The notes beneath the pieces are model-generated. The model did not search any database. It saw only the letters and a program-made list of their open reading frames with translations, and had not been told where the DNA came from. DNA of 64,000 nt from Alteromonas portus (GTDB taxonomy: Bacteria > Pseudomonadota > Gammaproteobacteria > Enterobacterales > Alteromonadaceae). Position numbers and translations under genes: made by a program. The stretch covers positions 124,001 to 188,000 of the forward strand of contig NZ_SWCO01000012.1 in assembly GCF_005117025.1 (NCBI RefSeq), given 5' to 3'. Below, in pieces: positions 52,107 through 61,389 of the stretch; the first letter of the stretch is position 1, and each line of letters opens with the position of its first letter.

Positions 52107-52952
52107 ATGATGTTTACTGCGATGAAATTCAGACAACTCACCACTGTTGTTGCCGCCACTGCATTACTTCTGTTCTCAACTGCCCAAGCGCAAGTTGTTA
52201 CTCCTGCGACCTTAACTGTCGATGACAATAAGATTCAGGCGAAGCTTACGCTAACCAGTTTGATTGAGGTCGATTTGACTGTTGAGTTCGAAAACAGTAT
52301 TGGTCTTAATGCTAATAATTTCGACATTACCGCCGAGTTGCTCGATCCTACAGATTTAACGATTACAGACCGTCTTCCTTCTGCGCTAACAAGCGCTGTT
52401 TCAGGCTTTCCGGTTCTTGTTTCAATTTCTCCAAAAACAGACGCAGGATTTGGTTTTGAAGGTTTAGCCATGGTGGAGTTGTATACCAAAGCTATACACT
52501 ACACCCCGACCATTCCATGGCGTTTATTCACATCCCATGACGGTGGTCAGTTTGAAGATATCACTGTGTTAATGTCATCAGGTAGCATCCGAGCACGCGG
52601 AAGCACAGGGCAGTTTTCCGATTTTATCATTTTGCTCGACAACCGACCTTCAACAACGGTTATCAACGATAAGGTTGCCTCAATCAGCACAACACTGAAC
52701 GACAACCGCGACAAAATTACAGCGCTGCTAGAAACTGCAATAGATAGCGGTGTTAATGATATACAGTCAGCGCTGGCGGTAAATGATGATGACGCTGCAC
52801 TGGTTGCTGTTGACAGTCTTATCGCACTTATCGATAACGCGTCGGGAAGTGAAATTGCAGATGTATGGCGTTCAAGTGGCGATGTTGTGAACGTGAAAGG
52901 TTTACTTCTTACTCAGCTTCAAACATTGCGCTTTAGCTTGAGAACGCTGTAA
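52107..52952 (+). CDS. Secreted protein of unknown function
   Basis: 281 residues with a signal peptide (about residues 1-28, ending STAQAQ). Residues 30-190 are beta-rich, with repeated alternation of hydrophobic strands (LTVDDNKIQAKLTLTSLIEVDLTVEFE). Residues 200-281 are helical, with ISTTLNDNRDKITALLETAI. No catalytic motif is visible and I recognise no family. GAGG lies 10 bp before the first ATG; a second ATG two codons later is also possible. It follows the subtilisin gene after that gene's terminator and precedes the FHA-GAF gene, so it may belong to the same functional cluster. Confidence 0.7.
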   Translation: MMFTAMKFRQLTTVVAATALLLFSTAQAQVVTPATLTVDDNKIQAKLTLTSLIEVDLTVEFENSIGLNANNFDITAELLDPTDLTITDRLPSALTSAVSGFPVLVSISPKTDAGFGFEGLAMVELYTKAIHYTPTIPWRLFTSHDGGQFEDITVLMSSGSIRARGSTGQFSDFIILLDNRPSTTVINDKVASISTTLNDNRDKITALLETAIDSGVNDIQSALAVNDDDAALVAVDSLIALIDNASGSEIADVWRSSGDVVNVKGLLLTQLQTLRFSLRTL

Positions 52953-53099
52953 AAATACTGATAACTTTTTAAGAAAGTCGCGCTTACTGAAGTCGCGCTC
53001 GTGCTCATAAACCTCTTGGTGTCAAACCTCTTTGAGCGCGTTTGCAGGCGGCGATAAAAATTTATAGTCAGCGATTAGTAACGTGACAAGGGTGATGCC

Positions 53100-53939
53100 A
53101 TGCCATTACAGTTTGCCTTTACTGAAAATAACGGTAGCGTAAGTGAGCACTTGCTTTTTGAAGGCCGAGAGTATCAAATTGGTCGTGATGCAAGTGCCGA
53201 CGTTGTGATTGCTCACCCTCAGGTATCGCGTTCCCACGTGGTTTTACGAGCAACTAAACATGCTGACAATGACCATTTATGGCAATTAAGCGATACAAGC
53301 TCCACAGGATGCTTCAGCTTAGGTGTACCCGTTAAACATATCACGTTAGATAAGCCTCGCGTATTGCAGCTTGGTCCAATTTCCTGCCAATTTACACCTG
53401 TTGCGCTGAACAACGTCGTCAAACTGGATAGTCAACGTGAATGGCGTAAGCAACAACTCAAACAATACCAAACCCAACTTCAGCAATGCCACAACAGCAC
53501 TGCGCTAATCAATTTGGCGAGAGAGTGTTTAATACAATCTTTAGGGTGTGAACGCGCTTCGTTAATTCTATTCGATAAACTTAACAACTACCAACTTGGG
53601 GTAGGTTTTGAGGATTGGATGCAAGGAGAGGACTTTACCGGCAGCCGCACTATTATTAATCAATGTATGCAAACCAATGCGGTTCGTGCTATCGGCAACA
53701 TAGTTTGTGACAACTCGCTCAATAAGCAACACAGTATAATCAACCACGGCATTCAAGCCGCGATATGCGTTCCAGTATGCATAGAAGAAAAACCAGTCGG
53801 TGTTTTGTACGCAGACTCTATTCTGGGGCGCCGCTACTTTACTCAAACGGACATAGAATTTGCTACCTCATTGGCAAATATGATTTCGTTGCGTTTGTTA
53901 TTCCACACGATAGAGCATAAACTTTCACTTATAAGCTAG
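53100..53939 (+). CDS. FHA-GAF domain signalling protein
   Basis: 279 residues, cytoplasmic. An FHA domain (about 18-110) carries the phosphothreonine-binding GRD and the SRSH motif (YQIGRDASADVVIAHPQVSRSH). A short helical linker (about 115-145) follows, then a GAF domain (about 150-272, with LGCERASLILFD, AAICVPVCIEEKPVGVLYAD). FHA domains bind phosphothreonine on partners, and the next gene encodes a Ser/Thr kinase, so this is probably a reader of that kinase's product. GAF domains sense small molecules, redox or cyclic nucleotides. AAGGGTGATGCC precedes the ATG. Confidence 0.9.
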   Translation: MPLQFAFTENNGSVSEHLLFEGREYQIGRDASADVVIAHPQVSRSHVVLRATKHADNDHLWQLSDTSSTGCFSLGVPVKHITLDKPRVLQLGPISCQFTPVALNNVVKLDSQREWRKQQLKQYQTQLQQCHNSTALINLARECLIQSLGCERASLILFDKLNNYQLGVGFEDWMQGEDFTGSRTIINQCMQTNAVRAIGNIVCDNSLNKQHSIINHGIQAAICVPVCIEEKPVGVLYADSILGRRYFTQTDIEFATSLANMISLRLLFHTIEHKLSLIS

Positions 53940-54061
53940 AATAAAAACAATAACGCTTAAGTTTGTCGGCCAATTTTTCTATTAAAGGTACGCAAACTTG
54001 CGTGGCATCATCTATAAAGCGTTTGTGCCAACGCAATAATCAGTGAAGTGTGGAGAAGGCT

Positions 54062-57000
54062 TTGAACAGGCCAGATGTATTCTCATCGCAAAATAATTCC
54101 CTTAAAACTGAAGCTTTAGCTTTAGGGCCAACCATTGCGCCAAATTCACGTTTGGCTAACCGCTTTCGTATTATTGAGCGGTTAGGCGCTGGTGCCCAAG
54201 CCTGTGTTTATAGCGCCGTTGATGAATTACTTGATGTAAAGGTAGCGCTTAAAGTGATTGAGGGTGGCGCCAGCGACCCGGTTAAAATGCAATCCATCCG
54301 CAATGAAGTCAATATAGCCAGGCAGCTTCAACATCCTAATATTATTCGCGTTCATGACGTTTTTTCAGACGGGGATATCGCTTTTTTCACAATGGCTTTC
54401 ATAGAAGGCTCCCCACTTTATTCGCGCCTTCAACAACCCATTAGCAAAGCAGAATTTGATAAGTGGCAAGAACAACTCATCGAAGCCTTGTTGGCATGTA
54501 AAACAGTAGGTATAAAGCATGGCGACATAAAGCCAGACAACATTCTTATTGATCACAATGCTGACATTAAGCTTATAGACTTCGGTATTGGTCAAAGTGC
54601 CGCCTCTGGCGCGCAAACGAGTGGCCACCAGCATTACACCGCACCAGAAGTTATCCAAACAGGAAAAGCAGGTGAACACTCTGACACCTTCAGCTTAGGC
54701 AAGGTGTTAGAAGATATATTACATGGTGTGAAAAAAGAAGGGGTGGGCTTTTCCCATTACCTATGGTTAAAAAAGCGCAAAGCATGCATTGCTCAGCTAA
54801 CCCATCACTTGCCTGCGAAAAGACTACCTTTAGAGCAGGCACTTCACCTATGCGTTAGCGGTAATGAAGGTAACGTCTCTTACAAAACCATCGTTACCTT
54901 TTCTGCCATTACAGCACTGGTACTTGTAGTGAGCGCCAGTCTATTTTCCAATATCTGGTATCAAAAAGGTAAGCCCCAGTTAACTACTGACACCCCAATT
55001 CAGCTACTTGTATTGAATGACCCTCAGTATCCCCTTTTAAACACTATTAATACGCTACTTCGCTACCCTTTATCTACTCACCCCAATATTGTGTTAGATA
55101 ATAAGGAGCAAACCCAAGAGTTAGTCGATAACCTAGCTCTGTCGCCATTTAGTCGCGATAATGAACGAATTGATTTAGCCGCCATGCTTGCAGCGGATAG
55201 TGTATTGCTTCTTGATGCTACGCCTACTAGCAGCAATACCTACTTACTTCACGCAAGCATACTCAGCATGCCGGCCAATACGCCGATTTTTACTGTGTCG
55301 CACAATGTAGATGCGAATAGTCTTTCAGATGATTTAAGCGTGTTTGCCAATACACTTATCCAGTCACTTTTTGATGCCGTTGAAACCAAAACCCCTCAAC
55401 CACTTCCCGACCTGCGGTACCTTGAGGCATTAGATTCAGCATGGCAAAAAGGAGAAACATTAAATAGCGTAGATGCCATTGATGCCATCATAGCAGCAAC
55501 ACCAGATTACCCCGGTGGATGGGTAGCTAAAGCCCGTAGCGCAATGAATAATGGCGACTATGATGGCGCAAGACAGGCACTAGAATTGTTAGGAAAGCTC
55601 CCTAACCTGTCTTTATACTGGCGCTTACAAAGCGAGCTTTTAAGAGCAGAACTCAACGAAGATCTAGCCCTAGCACAACAATCGATAGATGCATTGGTTA
55701 CTCAATTTCCCAACCGACCTGAGCTACTTTCCATGCGGGCAGACATACATCAGTGGGCAGGAGAAGATGCCAAAGCCATGGCTGACTATCAAGCTGCGCT
55801 GGCGCTTCGTCCTAATGATGGGCAGCTTTGGTTTGAACTTGCTCGTCTGCAAATAATTAACGGCGATATAGACACCGCTACCAGCGACACCTTGACTCGC
55901 GCTCTAGTGGCGTTTCGTCAAGCGAAAGATAGCGAAGGCGAAAGTTTAGTGTTAAATGCGTTTGGCATTGCCTACCTACGTACTGCAGATAACGTGGCAG
56001 CAGCTCGGTACTTTAACGATGCGCTGGTACTGCGAGATGCGAAAACACAGCCCTCTCAACGAGCAAAAACGCTAGCAAACTTGGCAATAGCGACGTCACT
56101 CACCGGCGACTATGCCACTGCAGAAGCCGCTTTAGAAGAAGCGGTACAGCTGCTTCACGATCTAGGTGATTTAGCCCAAGAAGCACACGTAAACGATACG
56201 CTAGGCTTTATGTTTGAGGAGCAAGGGCAATACGAAAAAGCGCTTAATAACTACAAGCGGGGCCTTGATATACGTGTTCAGACTGATGACAAAATATTGC
56301 AGCCACAAAGTATGAGCAACGTAGCCTATATGCATTTTTTAATCGGTGACATCTCACTTGCAGAAATTTACTGGCAGCAGGCTAAGATGCTATTTGAGAG
56401 AAACGGTGATGATTCTCACCTGCTTCGAACCCATCAAAACCTTGCACAATTGAGTTTGGTTAAGGGTGATAAGAACATCGCTACTAATTACTTAACAACT
56501 GTTGAGCAAAGGCTTGGCACACAGCATGTTCAAGAAAGAATGATTAACCACTTATTATTTAGCTACCTAAACTTTGCTAACGGAAATCTAGAGGAAGCAA
56601 CACAACACGCGGCTAATGCAAAACGCTTAGCTCAGGGGTCCGAAGATAGCCGAGCAGAAACTGAAGTTTTACTCTGGGAAGGCGAAATATGTTTACTGAC
56701 CGCAAACTGGTCGTGTTTAGAGCAGCGTCTTAACACTGTGTCGCCGACGATTAGCGAAGAGCGGCACGAACAGTTTGCCGTTTATCAGTGGCTAACTTTA
56801 GGGTTGAAGCATTATCAAGGTAAACTCAACAATGAAAGTGACCATATTTACAATACGCTTGTAAACAACAGTAATGTACCTGTAATTACTGAGATAAAAA
56901 TTTTACTTGATATGCAGCAACGCCTTTCACTAGACGCTTCTAGTCAAACCATGGAAAAACTTAGCGCGCTTATAAAACCCACTTATTATCAGCAATACTT

Positions 57001-57214
57001 ACAATGGTTATATATAAAGGCGTCATTCGGTGATGAATCGTCAATTGAAAAGCTTAAGCAAAAATTAGCGCTTTACCCGTCATTTTGGCGTAACCACCTT
57101 TACTATCGGGCCATTCCTGGCAAAGAAGACACCGTTGACATGCTAACAACCCAGTGGTTAACGCAATTGCCGGAAAAGCAAGTTAGCCACTATAGGAACG
57201 CCTATTTTGACTGA
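54062..57214 (+). CDS. Membrane Ser/Thr protein kinase with TPR periplasmic/extracytoplasmic region
   Basis: About 1050 residues. A kinase domain (about 30-230) has the glycine loop RLGAGAQACVYSAVD, lysine in VALKVIEG, catalytic HGDIKPDN (D155; HGD instead of HRD) and DFG (D173 in LIDFGIG). One transmembrane helix follows (about 277-300), then a long region: an alpha/beta part (about 305-440) and many TPR units (about 440-850). I prefer the TTG at 54062 because GGAG-AAGG lies just upstream; a GTG at 54050 is the alternative. The 3' end overlaps the histidine kinase gene by 8 bp. Together they suggest a hybrid Ser/Thr-kinase and two-component pathway. Confidence 0.88.
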   Translation: MNRPDVFSSQNNSLKTEALALGPTIAPNSRLANRFRIIERLGAGAQACVYSAVDELLDVKVALKVIEGGASDPVKMQSIRNEVNIARQLQHPNIIRVHDVFSDGDIAFFTMAFIEGSPLYSRLQQPISKAEFDKWQEQLIEALLACKTVGIKHGDIKPDNILIDHNADIKLIDFGIGQSAASGAQTSGHQHYTAPEVIQTGKAGEHSDTFSLGKVLEDILHGVKKEGVGFSHYLWLKKRKACIAQLTHHLPAKRLPLEQALHLCVSGNEGNVSYKTIVTFSAITALVLVVSASLFSNIWYQKGKPQLTTDTPIQLLVLNDPQYPLLNTINTLLRYPLSTHPNIVLDNKEQTQELVDNLALSPFSRDNERIDLAAMLAADSVLLLDATPTSSNTYLLHASILSMPANTPIFTVSHNVDANSLSDDLSVFANTLIQSLFDAVETKTPQPLPDLRYLEALDSAWQKGETLNSVDAIDAIIAATPDYPGGWVAKARSAMNNGDYDGARQALELLGKLPNLSLYWRLQSELLRAELNEDLALAQQSIDALVTQFPNRPELLSMRADIHQWAGEDAKAMADYQAALALRPNDGQLWFELARLQIINGDIDTATSDTLTRALVAFRQAKDSEGESLVLNAFGIAYLRTADNVAAARYFNDALVLRDAKTQPSQRAKTLANLAIATSLTGDYATAEAALEEAVQLLHDLGDLAQEAHVNDTLGFMFEEQGQYEKALNNYKRGLDIRVQTDDKILQPQSMSNVAYMHFLIGDISLAEIYWQQAKMLFERNGDDSHLLRTHQNLAQLSLVKGDKNIATNYLTTVEQRLGTQHVQERMINHLLFSYLNFANGNLEEATQHAANAKRLAQGSEDSRAETEVLLWEGEICLLTANWSCLEQRLNTVSPTISEERHEQFAVYQWLTLGLKHYQGKLNNESDHIYNTLVNNSNVPVITEIKILLDMQQRLSLDASSQTMEKLSALIKPTYYQQYLQWLYIKASFGDESSIEKLKQKLALYPSFWRNHLYYRAIPGKEDTVDMLTTQWLTQLPEKQVSHYRNAYFD

Positions 57215-57896
57215 TGTAGCCAAAGAAATAGAGAGTATTAAGGCATTGCAGGCAACCCTTCAGGCGCGACTAGATGCCGATCAAGAAATGCTTCAACAGT
57301 TGGCAAAACGCCTATGGGCTCAACAAGAATCCGAAAAAGCAAAGCTTTCTAGAGAGCTTCACGATGGTATTGGACAATTACTCACAGGCCTAACCCGACG
57401 GCTTCAGGCGCTGTCTTCCTCTTCGCCTGAAATCGAAGCTCTGCACGGCATTGCTGAAATGGCGCTAAATGACGTGAGGCAATTATCACGCCTAATGAGC
57501 CCCACCATTTTGGATGACTTAGGCCTTAAACCTGCGCTTAATTGGCTGTGTCGAAATTTACTAAGCAGTGAAGATATCATCTACCAAACGGATATCACTT
57601 TACCTTCTGATCTTCCTAAAGATATAAGCACGCTGTTATTCAGAATTGCGCAAGAAACCTTAGTTAATGCTATAAAACACAGTGAAGCAACCAATCTTAC
57701 TCTTACGGTTTCGCACCATCACAATGTTATCCGTTTAGATATTATTGATAATGGTGTAGGGTTTGATAGTAAAACAATAGAGCCTGGCATTGGCCTTTCT
57801 AGCATTCGTGACAGAGCGGAAGCGTTCAACGCAACGCTAGAGATAGAGTCTGCAACTGGGCAAGGCACAAGAACAACAGTAACGGTACCCGTATGA
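57207..57896 (+). CDS. Soluble NarX/DegS-type histidine kinase
   Basis: 229 residues with no sensor or membrane domain. An N-terminal coiled coil (about 5-40) is followed by a HisKA_3 dimerisation domain with phospho-acceptor H52 in LSRELHDGIGQ and an HATPase_c domain (NAIKHSEA N-box, DNGVGFD G1, GIGLSSIRDRAE G2). TTG start at 57207, inside the last codons of the Ser/Thr kinase gene, with AGGA 10 bp upstream. Translation therefore appears coupled. Because it has no sensor of its own, input probably comes from the Ser/Thr kinase or the FHA-GAF protein. Its stop overlaps the regulator start by 4 bp. Confidence 0.92.
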   Translation: MTDVAKEIESIKALQATLQARLDADQEMLQQLAKRLWAQQESEKAKLSRELHDGIGQLLTGLTRRLQALSSSSPEIEALHGIAEMALNDVRQLSRLMSPTILDDLGLKPALNWLCRNLLSSEDIIYQTDITLPSDLPKDISTLLFRIAQETLVNAIKHSEATNLTLTVSHHHNVIRLDIIDNGVGFDSKTIEPGIGLSSIRDRAEAFNATLEIESATGQGTRTTVTVPV

Positions 57897-58522
57897 CAAT
57901 TCGTGTAGTGCTCGCCGATGACCATGTACTTATGCGTCAGGGCGTGTCTCAGATGCTAAATGCGACCCAAGATATTACCGTAGTCGGAGAATGCGACGAT
58001 GGTGTTGAGCTTATTGCTGCTGTACTAAAACTTTCTCCCGACGTCATTCTAATGGACATTTCTATGCCGCGTATGAGCGGACTGGTGGCCATTGATAAAA
58101 TTTTATCTCAACGCAGTGACGCAAAAATTCTTGTGCTGTCTATGCACAATGAAGTGGAGTACATTGAGGCCATGCGAGACGCTGGCGCAAAGGGCTACAT
58201 TTTAAAAGAGTCGTCTGGTGATAGCTTGGTCGATGCGATAAAAAAAGTAGCTGCCAATAAGACCAGTTTCCCTGACGAATTAACCCAGCCAGCGAGTGAG
58301 CAATGCCAAAAGCACATTTCCCCACTTAGTGTGTTAACACGCAGAGAAAGGGAAGTTTTTTTCTTAGTTGCAGCAGGCAACACCAGTAAGAAAATTGCAG
58401 AGCTATTGGATATGAGCCTTAAAACCGCTGAAAATCACCGCAGCAATATTTATAAAAAGCTTAACTTAAGCAGTTCGGCAGAACTTATCAGAATGGCTGG
58501 AAAGGCAGGCTTGCTAGAGTAA
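57893..58522 (+). CDS. NarL/FixJ-type response regulator
   Basis: 209 residues. The receiver has D55 (VILMDISMPRMSG) and the conserved lysine in YILKES. The C-terminal LuxR-type helix-turn-helix is LTRREREVFFLVAAGNTSKKI plus LKTAENHRSNIYKKLNL. It overlaps the histidine kinase gene by 4 bp (ATGA), so it is the cognate regulator. It is the most likely binder of the palindromes found upstream of both subtilisins and the PEP-CTERM-like gene, although that is an inference from neighbourhood. Last gene of the rightward cluster. Confidence 0.94.
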   Translation: MTIRVVLADDHVLMRQGVSQMLNATQDITVVGECDDGVELIAAVLKLSPDVILMDISMPRMSGLVAIDKILSQRSDAKILVLSMHNEVEYIEAMRDAGAKGYILKESSGDSLVDAIKKVAANKTSFPDELTQPASEQCQKHISPLSVLTRREREVFFLVAAGNTSKKIAELLDMSLKTAENHRSNIYKKLNLSSSAELIRMAGKAGLLE

Positions 58523-58614
58523 CGGTATTTATTCTCAACGCAGAACTTAACTTCTTTGCCCTCTTGCGTTCTTCCCATATTCAGCGAATGTTGGTTGCAG
58601 TACTAAAAGCCCTA

Positions 58615-58656
58615 AACAAAAAAAGAGGGGGCTTGCTACAGCTCCCCCCTCTTTAA
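58615..58656 (-). terminator. Terminator downstream of the second subtilisin
   Basis: AAAGAGGGGG (58622-58631) and CCCCCTCTTT (58645-58654). Read leftward the stem is followed by seven T, so it mainly serves the leftward protease gene and also insulates the response-regulator gene. Confidence 0.8.
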
Positions 58657-58659
58657 AAA

Positions 58660-58702
58660 TTGTGCGAGGGCCGGTTTTGAATGCCACAACCGGCCCTCGC
58701 CT
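58660..58702 (-). terminator. Second hairpin directly after the subtilisin stop
   Basis: GCGAGGGCCGGTT (58664-58676) and AACCGGCCCTCGC (58688-58700), a perfect GC-rich 13-bp stem 10 bp past the protease stop, followed leftward by a short T-run. Together with the next hairpin it forms a double terminator. Confidence 0.75.
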
Positions 58703-58709
58703 TAAAGGA

Positions 58710-61157
58710 CTAAAGTTCTGCGTATTGCGTTAGGATAAACGCAGCTTCGCCTCGTGATACACCATCTTGTGGGTTAAAGAAGGCTTTAAGTGTGGGCTGT
58801 AGGTCAAACGGACCTTGCTCTACCTTCACTTCCACCTGCATTAGCCCTGCAGCCAGCGCTTGTTGAACATAGCCACGATACTCAGGAGCAATCGCATCGG
58901 TATCTTCGACTTCCACCGCTTCACCCAGAACAATTGCGATAACTTTTTCAGAGTCAAAGCTTTGTGCTGTATCTTCAAGACCTAATGCTTGAACCATTGA
59001 GTACGCCATTTCTTCTTTGCTTACCTGCATGTTGCTACCAAAGAAGTCGCCGTCAACTTGCATTACAGGTTGTGTGTTCATTTCTAAATCTCCCAACACG
59101 GCACCTGTCGCTGTGGCAGAGTTTACCGCTGCAGCATTTTCTGCACTCACATCGGTGTAGTTAACTGTGTTACCGTCGTTGGTTTGACGAAGGTTAGCGC
59201 TAAGCGCTAGCGTATCAGCAAGCTCTACTCGAGTAAGTGGCGCGTCTGGCGCAAAACCACTTTCTTTTGCATCCATTAGCTCATTTGCTACTACGTATTC
59301 AATAAATGGTTTTGCAGGGTGACCTACTGCATCATCAATACCCGTATAGCCTGATGTTACTAATAAGCGAATATTCACATCGTTAGTGCCAGGAATACCC
59401 ACACCGTTTGTAACACCTAGTGGGTCGACTGACACACCACTAATGCTGCCAATACCGCGGCTATATAGTTTCCATGTACCTGGCATACCAGGCGCAGCTG
59501 TACCAACAGAAGAGCCTAAAACAGGTAGGCCAATGCCAGAACCGTAACGGTTACCTGCAGGGTCTTCTAATACGAACGCTGTTGCCGTTTCGATTGACGC
59601 GCTCGCCACCACCATAGATACGTCAGACGTTACTTCAAACTCTTCTACAGGTGACTCACCAACAGGTAGGTAAGTTGTAGGTAGCGTAAAGCTATTGCCT
59701 TCAGCAACATTAGCAAATGCGTTAAATTCGCGATTTTTCTTCACGGTATCGCCGAATACTTCTTCACCTTCAAGCACTGCAGTTACCGCAGCATAGGCGT
59801 TAACATAACCTGCACCTACTTCCCACTCGTCCATACCAGCCATTGGTGTTGCGGTTTCCTGAAGAATACGCTTCACATCTTCCCACTGAAGGTTTGGATT
59901 TGCTTCTAGCATTAATGCAACAATACCTGACACATGCGGCGCAGCCATTGAAGTGCCGCTAGATACGGTATAAAACGGTAGGTGTTGTGGTTCAATCATT
60001 TCCGCGTCGTCAGCTGCGCTCAAACCGCCTAAGCTAGACAGTGATGCGCGAGCAGAAATAACGTCTACACCAGGAGCCGTTACGGTAGGGCGGTCTTCCC
60101 ACGTGAACACTTCACCATCAACAACCGCTTGTCCGCCTTTTCCGTCGACACCGCGAGAACTAAAGTCAGCTAGCTCGCCTTGCTTGTTGCCCGCAGCCAC
60201 TGTAATTACCCAAGGTGCTTTTTTGAAGTTACCGGTAATTGTCGATTCGCCAGGACCTGAGTTACCTGCCGAGAACACGGTAATAATACCGTTGTCTGCC
60301 AGTGCTTTAGTCACAACGTTTGTTGGATCGTCTGGGTTAAATTCTGTACCCACATCACCAGTGTTACCGAACGAGTTAGAGATAACACGAATGTTGTAAT
60401 CGAACTGGTGTGTTAACGCGTAGTCGAATCCACCAATTGTATCCAAAATGAATAGACCTGCGCCCGAGCCGTAACCAATAATGTCTGCACCCGGTGCTAC
60501 ACCTGCATGTAAGCCACCGCTCTTGGCGCCGTTGCCGCCTACTGTGCCAGCTACGTGCGTTCCGTGACCGCCTAGAATATCGGTGTTAGATACGTTTTCT
60601 TGGTATGTAATCGGTAAAATACCGCTGTAGCTATTCAAGTTAACCTGCGCTAGAACGTTTTGAACAACGTGATCAGGGAATGCTAAATCACCGTGTGTGC
60701 CGTCAACACCCGAGTCGTTTACCACTACACCAATGCCTTTACCTGATACCGGCATGCCATTGATGCGAATGTCACGGTCAGCCTGTAGTGCCTGTACACC
60801 CGTAATTTGGGTAGACTCATGGTTTTCTAGTTCTAGTGGGTCGTTGTTCCATACTGACACCACGTCATCGCGTTGATAAAGCGCTTCAACTTGTTGTTTG
60901 TTGGCTAACACACCAACAATAGGCACGTTACGTAAGCTAACACCGCCAGTGATACCTAACGATTCAAGTGCTGTAATTTGTTCTGTTGTGGCAGGTCCCT
61001 TACCTTCAAATGTAACAATAACTTGTTGTAGTTCTAGTGGCGAAGCCGCAAGCGCATCAGCCAATGTTTTATCGAAAGTTTTTGCATTCACCATGCTCGC
61101 TGGTAGGGCACAAGCAATGGCTACTGATAATACTGTTTTGTTATTAAGGAACTTCAT
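58710..61157 (-). CDS. Second secreted subtilisin-family (S8) protease with SLH-like C-terminal region
   Basis: 815 residues from the ATG at 61157, with AGAGAGG 6 bp upstream and a signal peptide following (MKFLNNKTVLSVAIACALPASMVNA). The layout matches the first protease: propeptide (about 30-115), catalytic residues D148 (VVNDSGVDGTH), H198 (GGHGTHVAG) and S403 (SGTSMAAPHVSG), and a C-terminal SLH-like region with GIDDAVGHPAKPFIEYVVA, GFAPDAPLTRVELADTL and a final unit before the stop. It is a clear paralogue, on the other strand, of the gene at 49537. The kinase and regulator genes lie between the two. An exported exoprotease is expected. Confidence 0.93.
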   Translation of the reverse strand: MKFLNNKTVLSVAIACALPASMVNAKTFDKTLADALAASPLELQQVIVTFEGKGPATTEQITALESLGITGGVSLRNVPIVGVLANKQQVEALYQRDDVVSVWNNDPLELENHESTQITGVQALQADRDIRINGMPVSGKGIGVVVNDSGVDGTHGDLAFPDHVVQNVLAQVNLNSYSGILPITYQENVSNTDILGGHGTHVAGTVGGNGAKSGGLHAGVAPGADIIGYGSGAGLFILDTIGGFDYALTHQFDYNIRVISNSFGNTGDVGTEFNPDDPTNVVTKALADNGIITVFSAGNSGPGESTITGNFKKAPWVITVAAGNKQGELADFSSRGVDGKGGQAVVDGEVFTWEDRPTVTAPGVDVISARASLSSLGGLSAADDAEMIEPQHLPFYTVSSGTSMAAPHVSGIVALMLEANPNLQWEDVKRILQETATPMAGMDEWEVGAGYVNAYAAVTAVLEGEEVFGDTVKKNREFNAFANVAEGNSFTLPTTYLPVGESPVEEFEVTSDVSMVVASASIETATAFVLEDPAGNRYGSGIGLPVLGSSVGTAAPGMPGTWKLYSRGIGSISGVSVDPLGVTNGVGIPGTNDVNIRLLVTSGYTGIDDAVGHPAKPFIEYVVANELMDAKESGFAPDAPLTRVELADTLALSANLRQTNDGNTVNYTDVSAENAAAVNSATATGAVLGDLEMNTQPVMQVDGDFFGSNMQVSKEEMAYSMVQALGLEDTAQSFDSEKVIAIVLGEAVEVEDTDAIAPEYRGYVQQALAAGLMQVEVKVEQGPFDLQPTLKAFFNPQDGVSRGEAAFILTQYAEL

Positions 61158-61211
61158 AATACACCTCTCTTTGAGTACCCCTTGAGTATTTAACAACCAA
61201 AGAAGCAAAAC

Positions 61212-61231
61212 TATGGGGATTTCCCCCTATT
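61212..61231. promoter_or_regulatory. Palindrome upstream of the second subtilisin
   Basis: On the minus strand this reads TAGGGGGAAATCCCCATA, about 66 bp before the protease start. It matches the TAGGG-N6-CCCTA pattern of the other two sites, with 2 extra bases between the arms. Confidence 0.5.
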
Positions 61232-61269
61232 CGATGAAATTTATAAAAGCGTTGAAAAATCAGAAACTT

Positions 61270-61303
61270 AAAAAGAAAAAAGCCCTCACAAGTGGAGGGC
61301 TAA
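61270..61303 (-). terminator. Terminator of the PEP-CTERM-like gene
   Basis: AGCCCTC (61281-61287) and GAGGGCT (61295-61301). Leftward the stem is followed by TTTTTTC-TTTTT. It lies about 90 bp past the gene's stop and shields the protease promoter. Confidence 0.8.
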
Positions 61304-61389
61304 AAACACCAACTATCGAGAAACATAGACAAGTTGGAGGGAACGAACGTGGTACAGGAAATAAACCACTCTCTCGAATTGAAGAAGCC

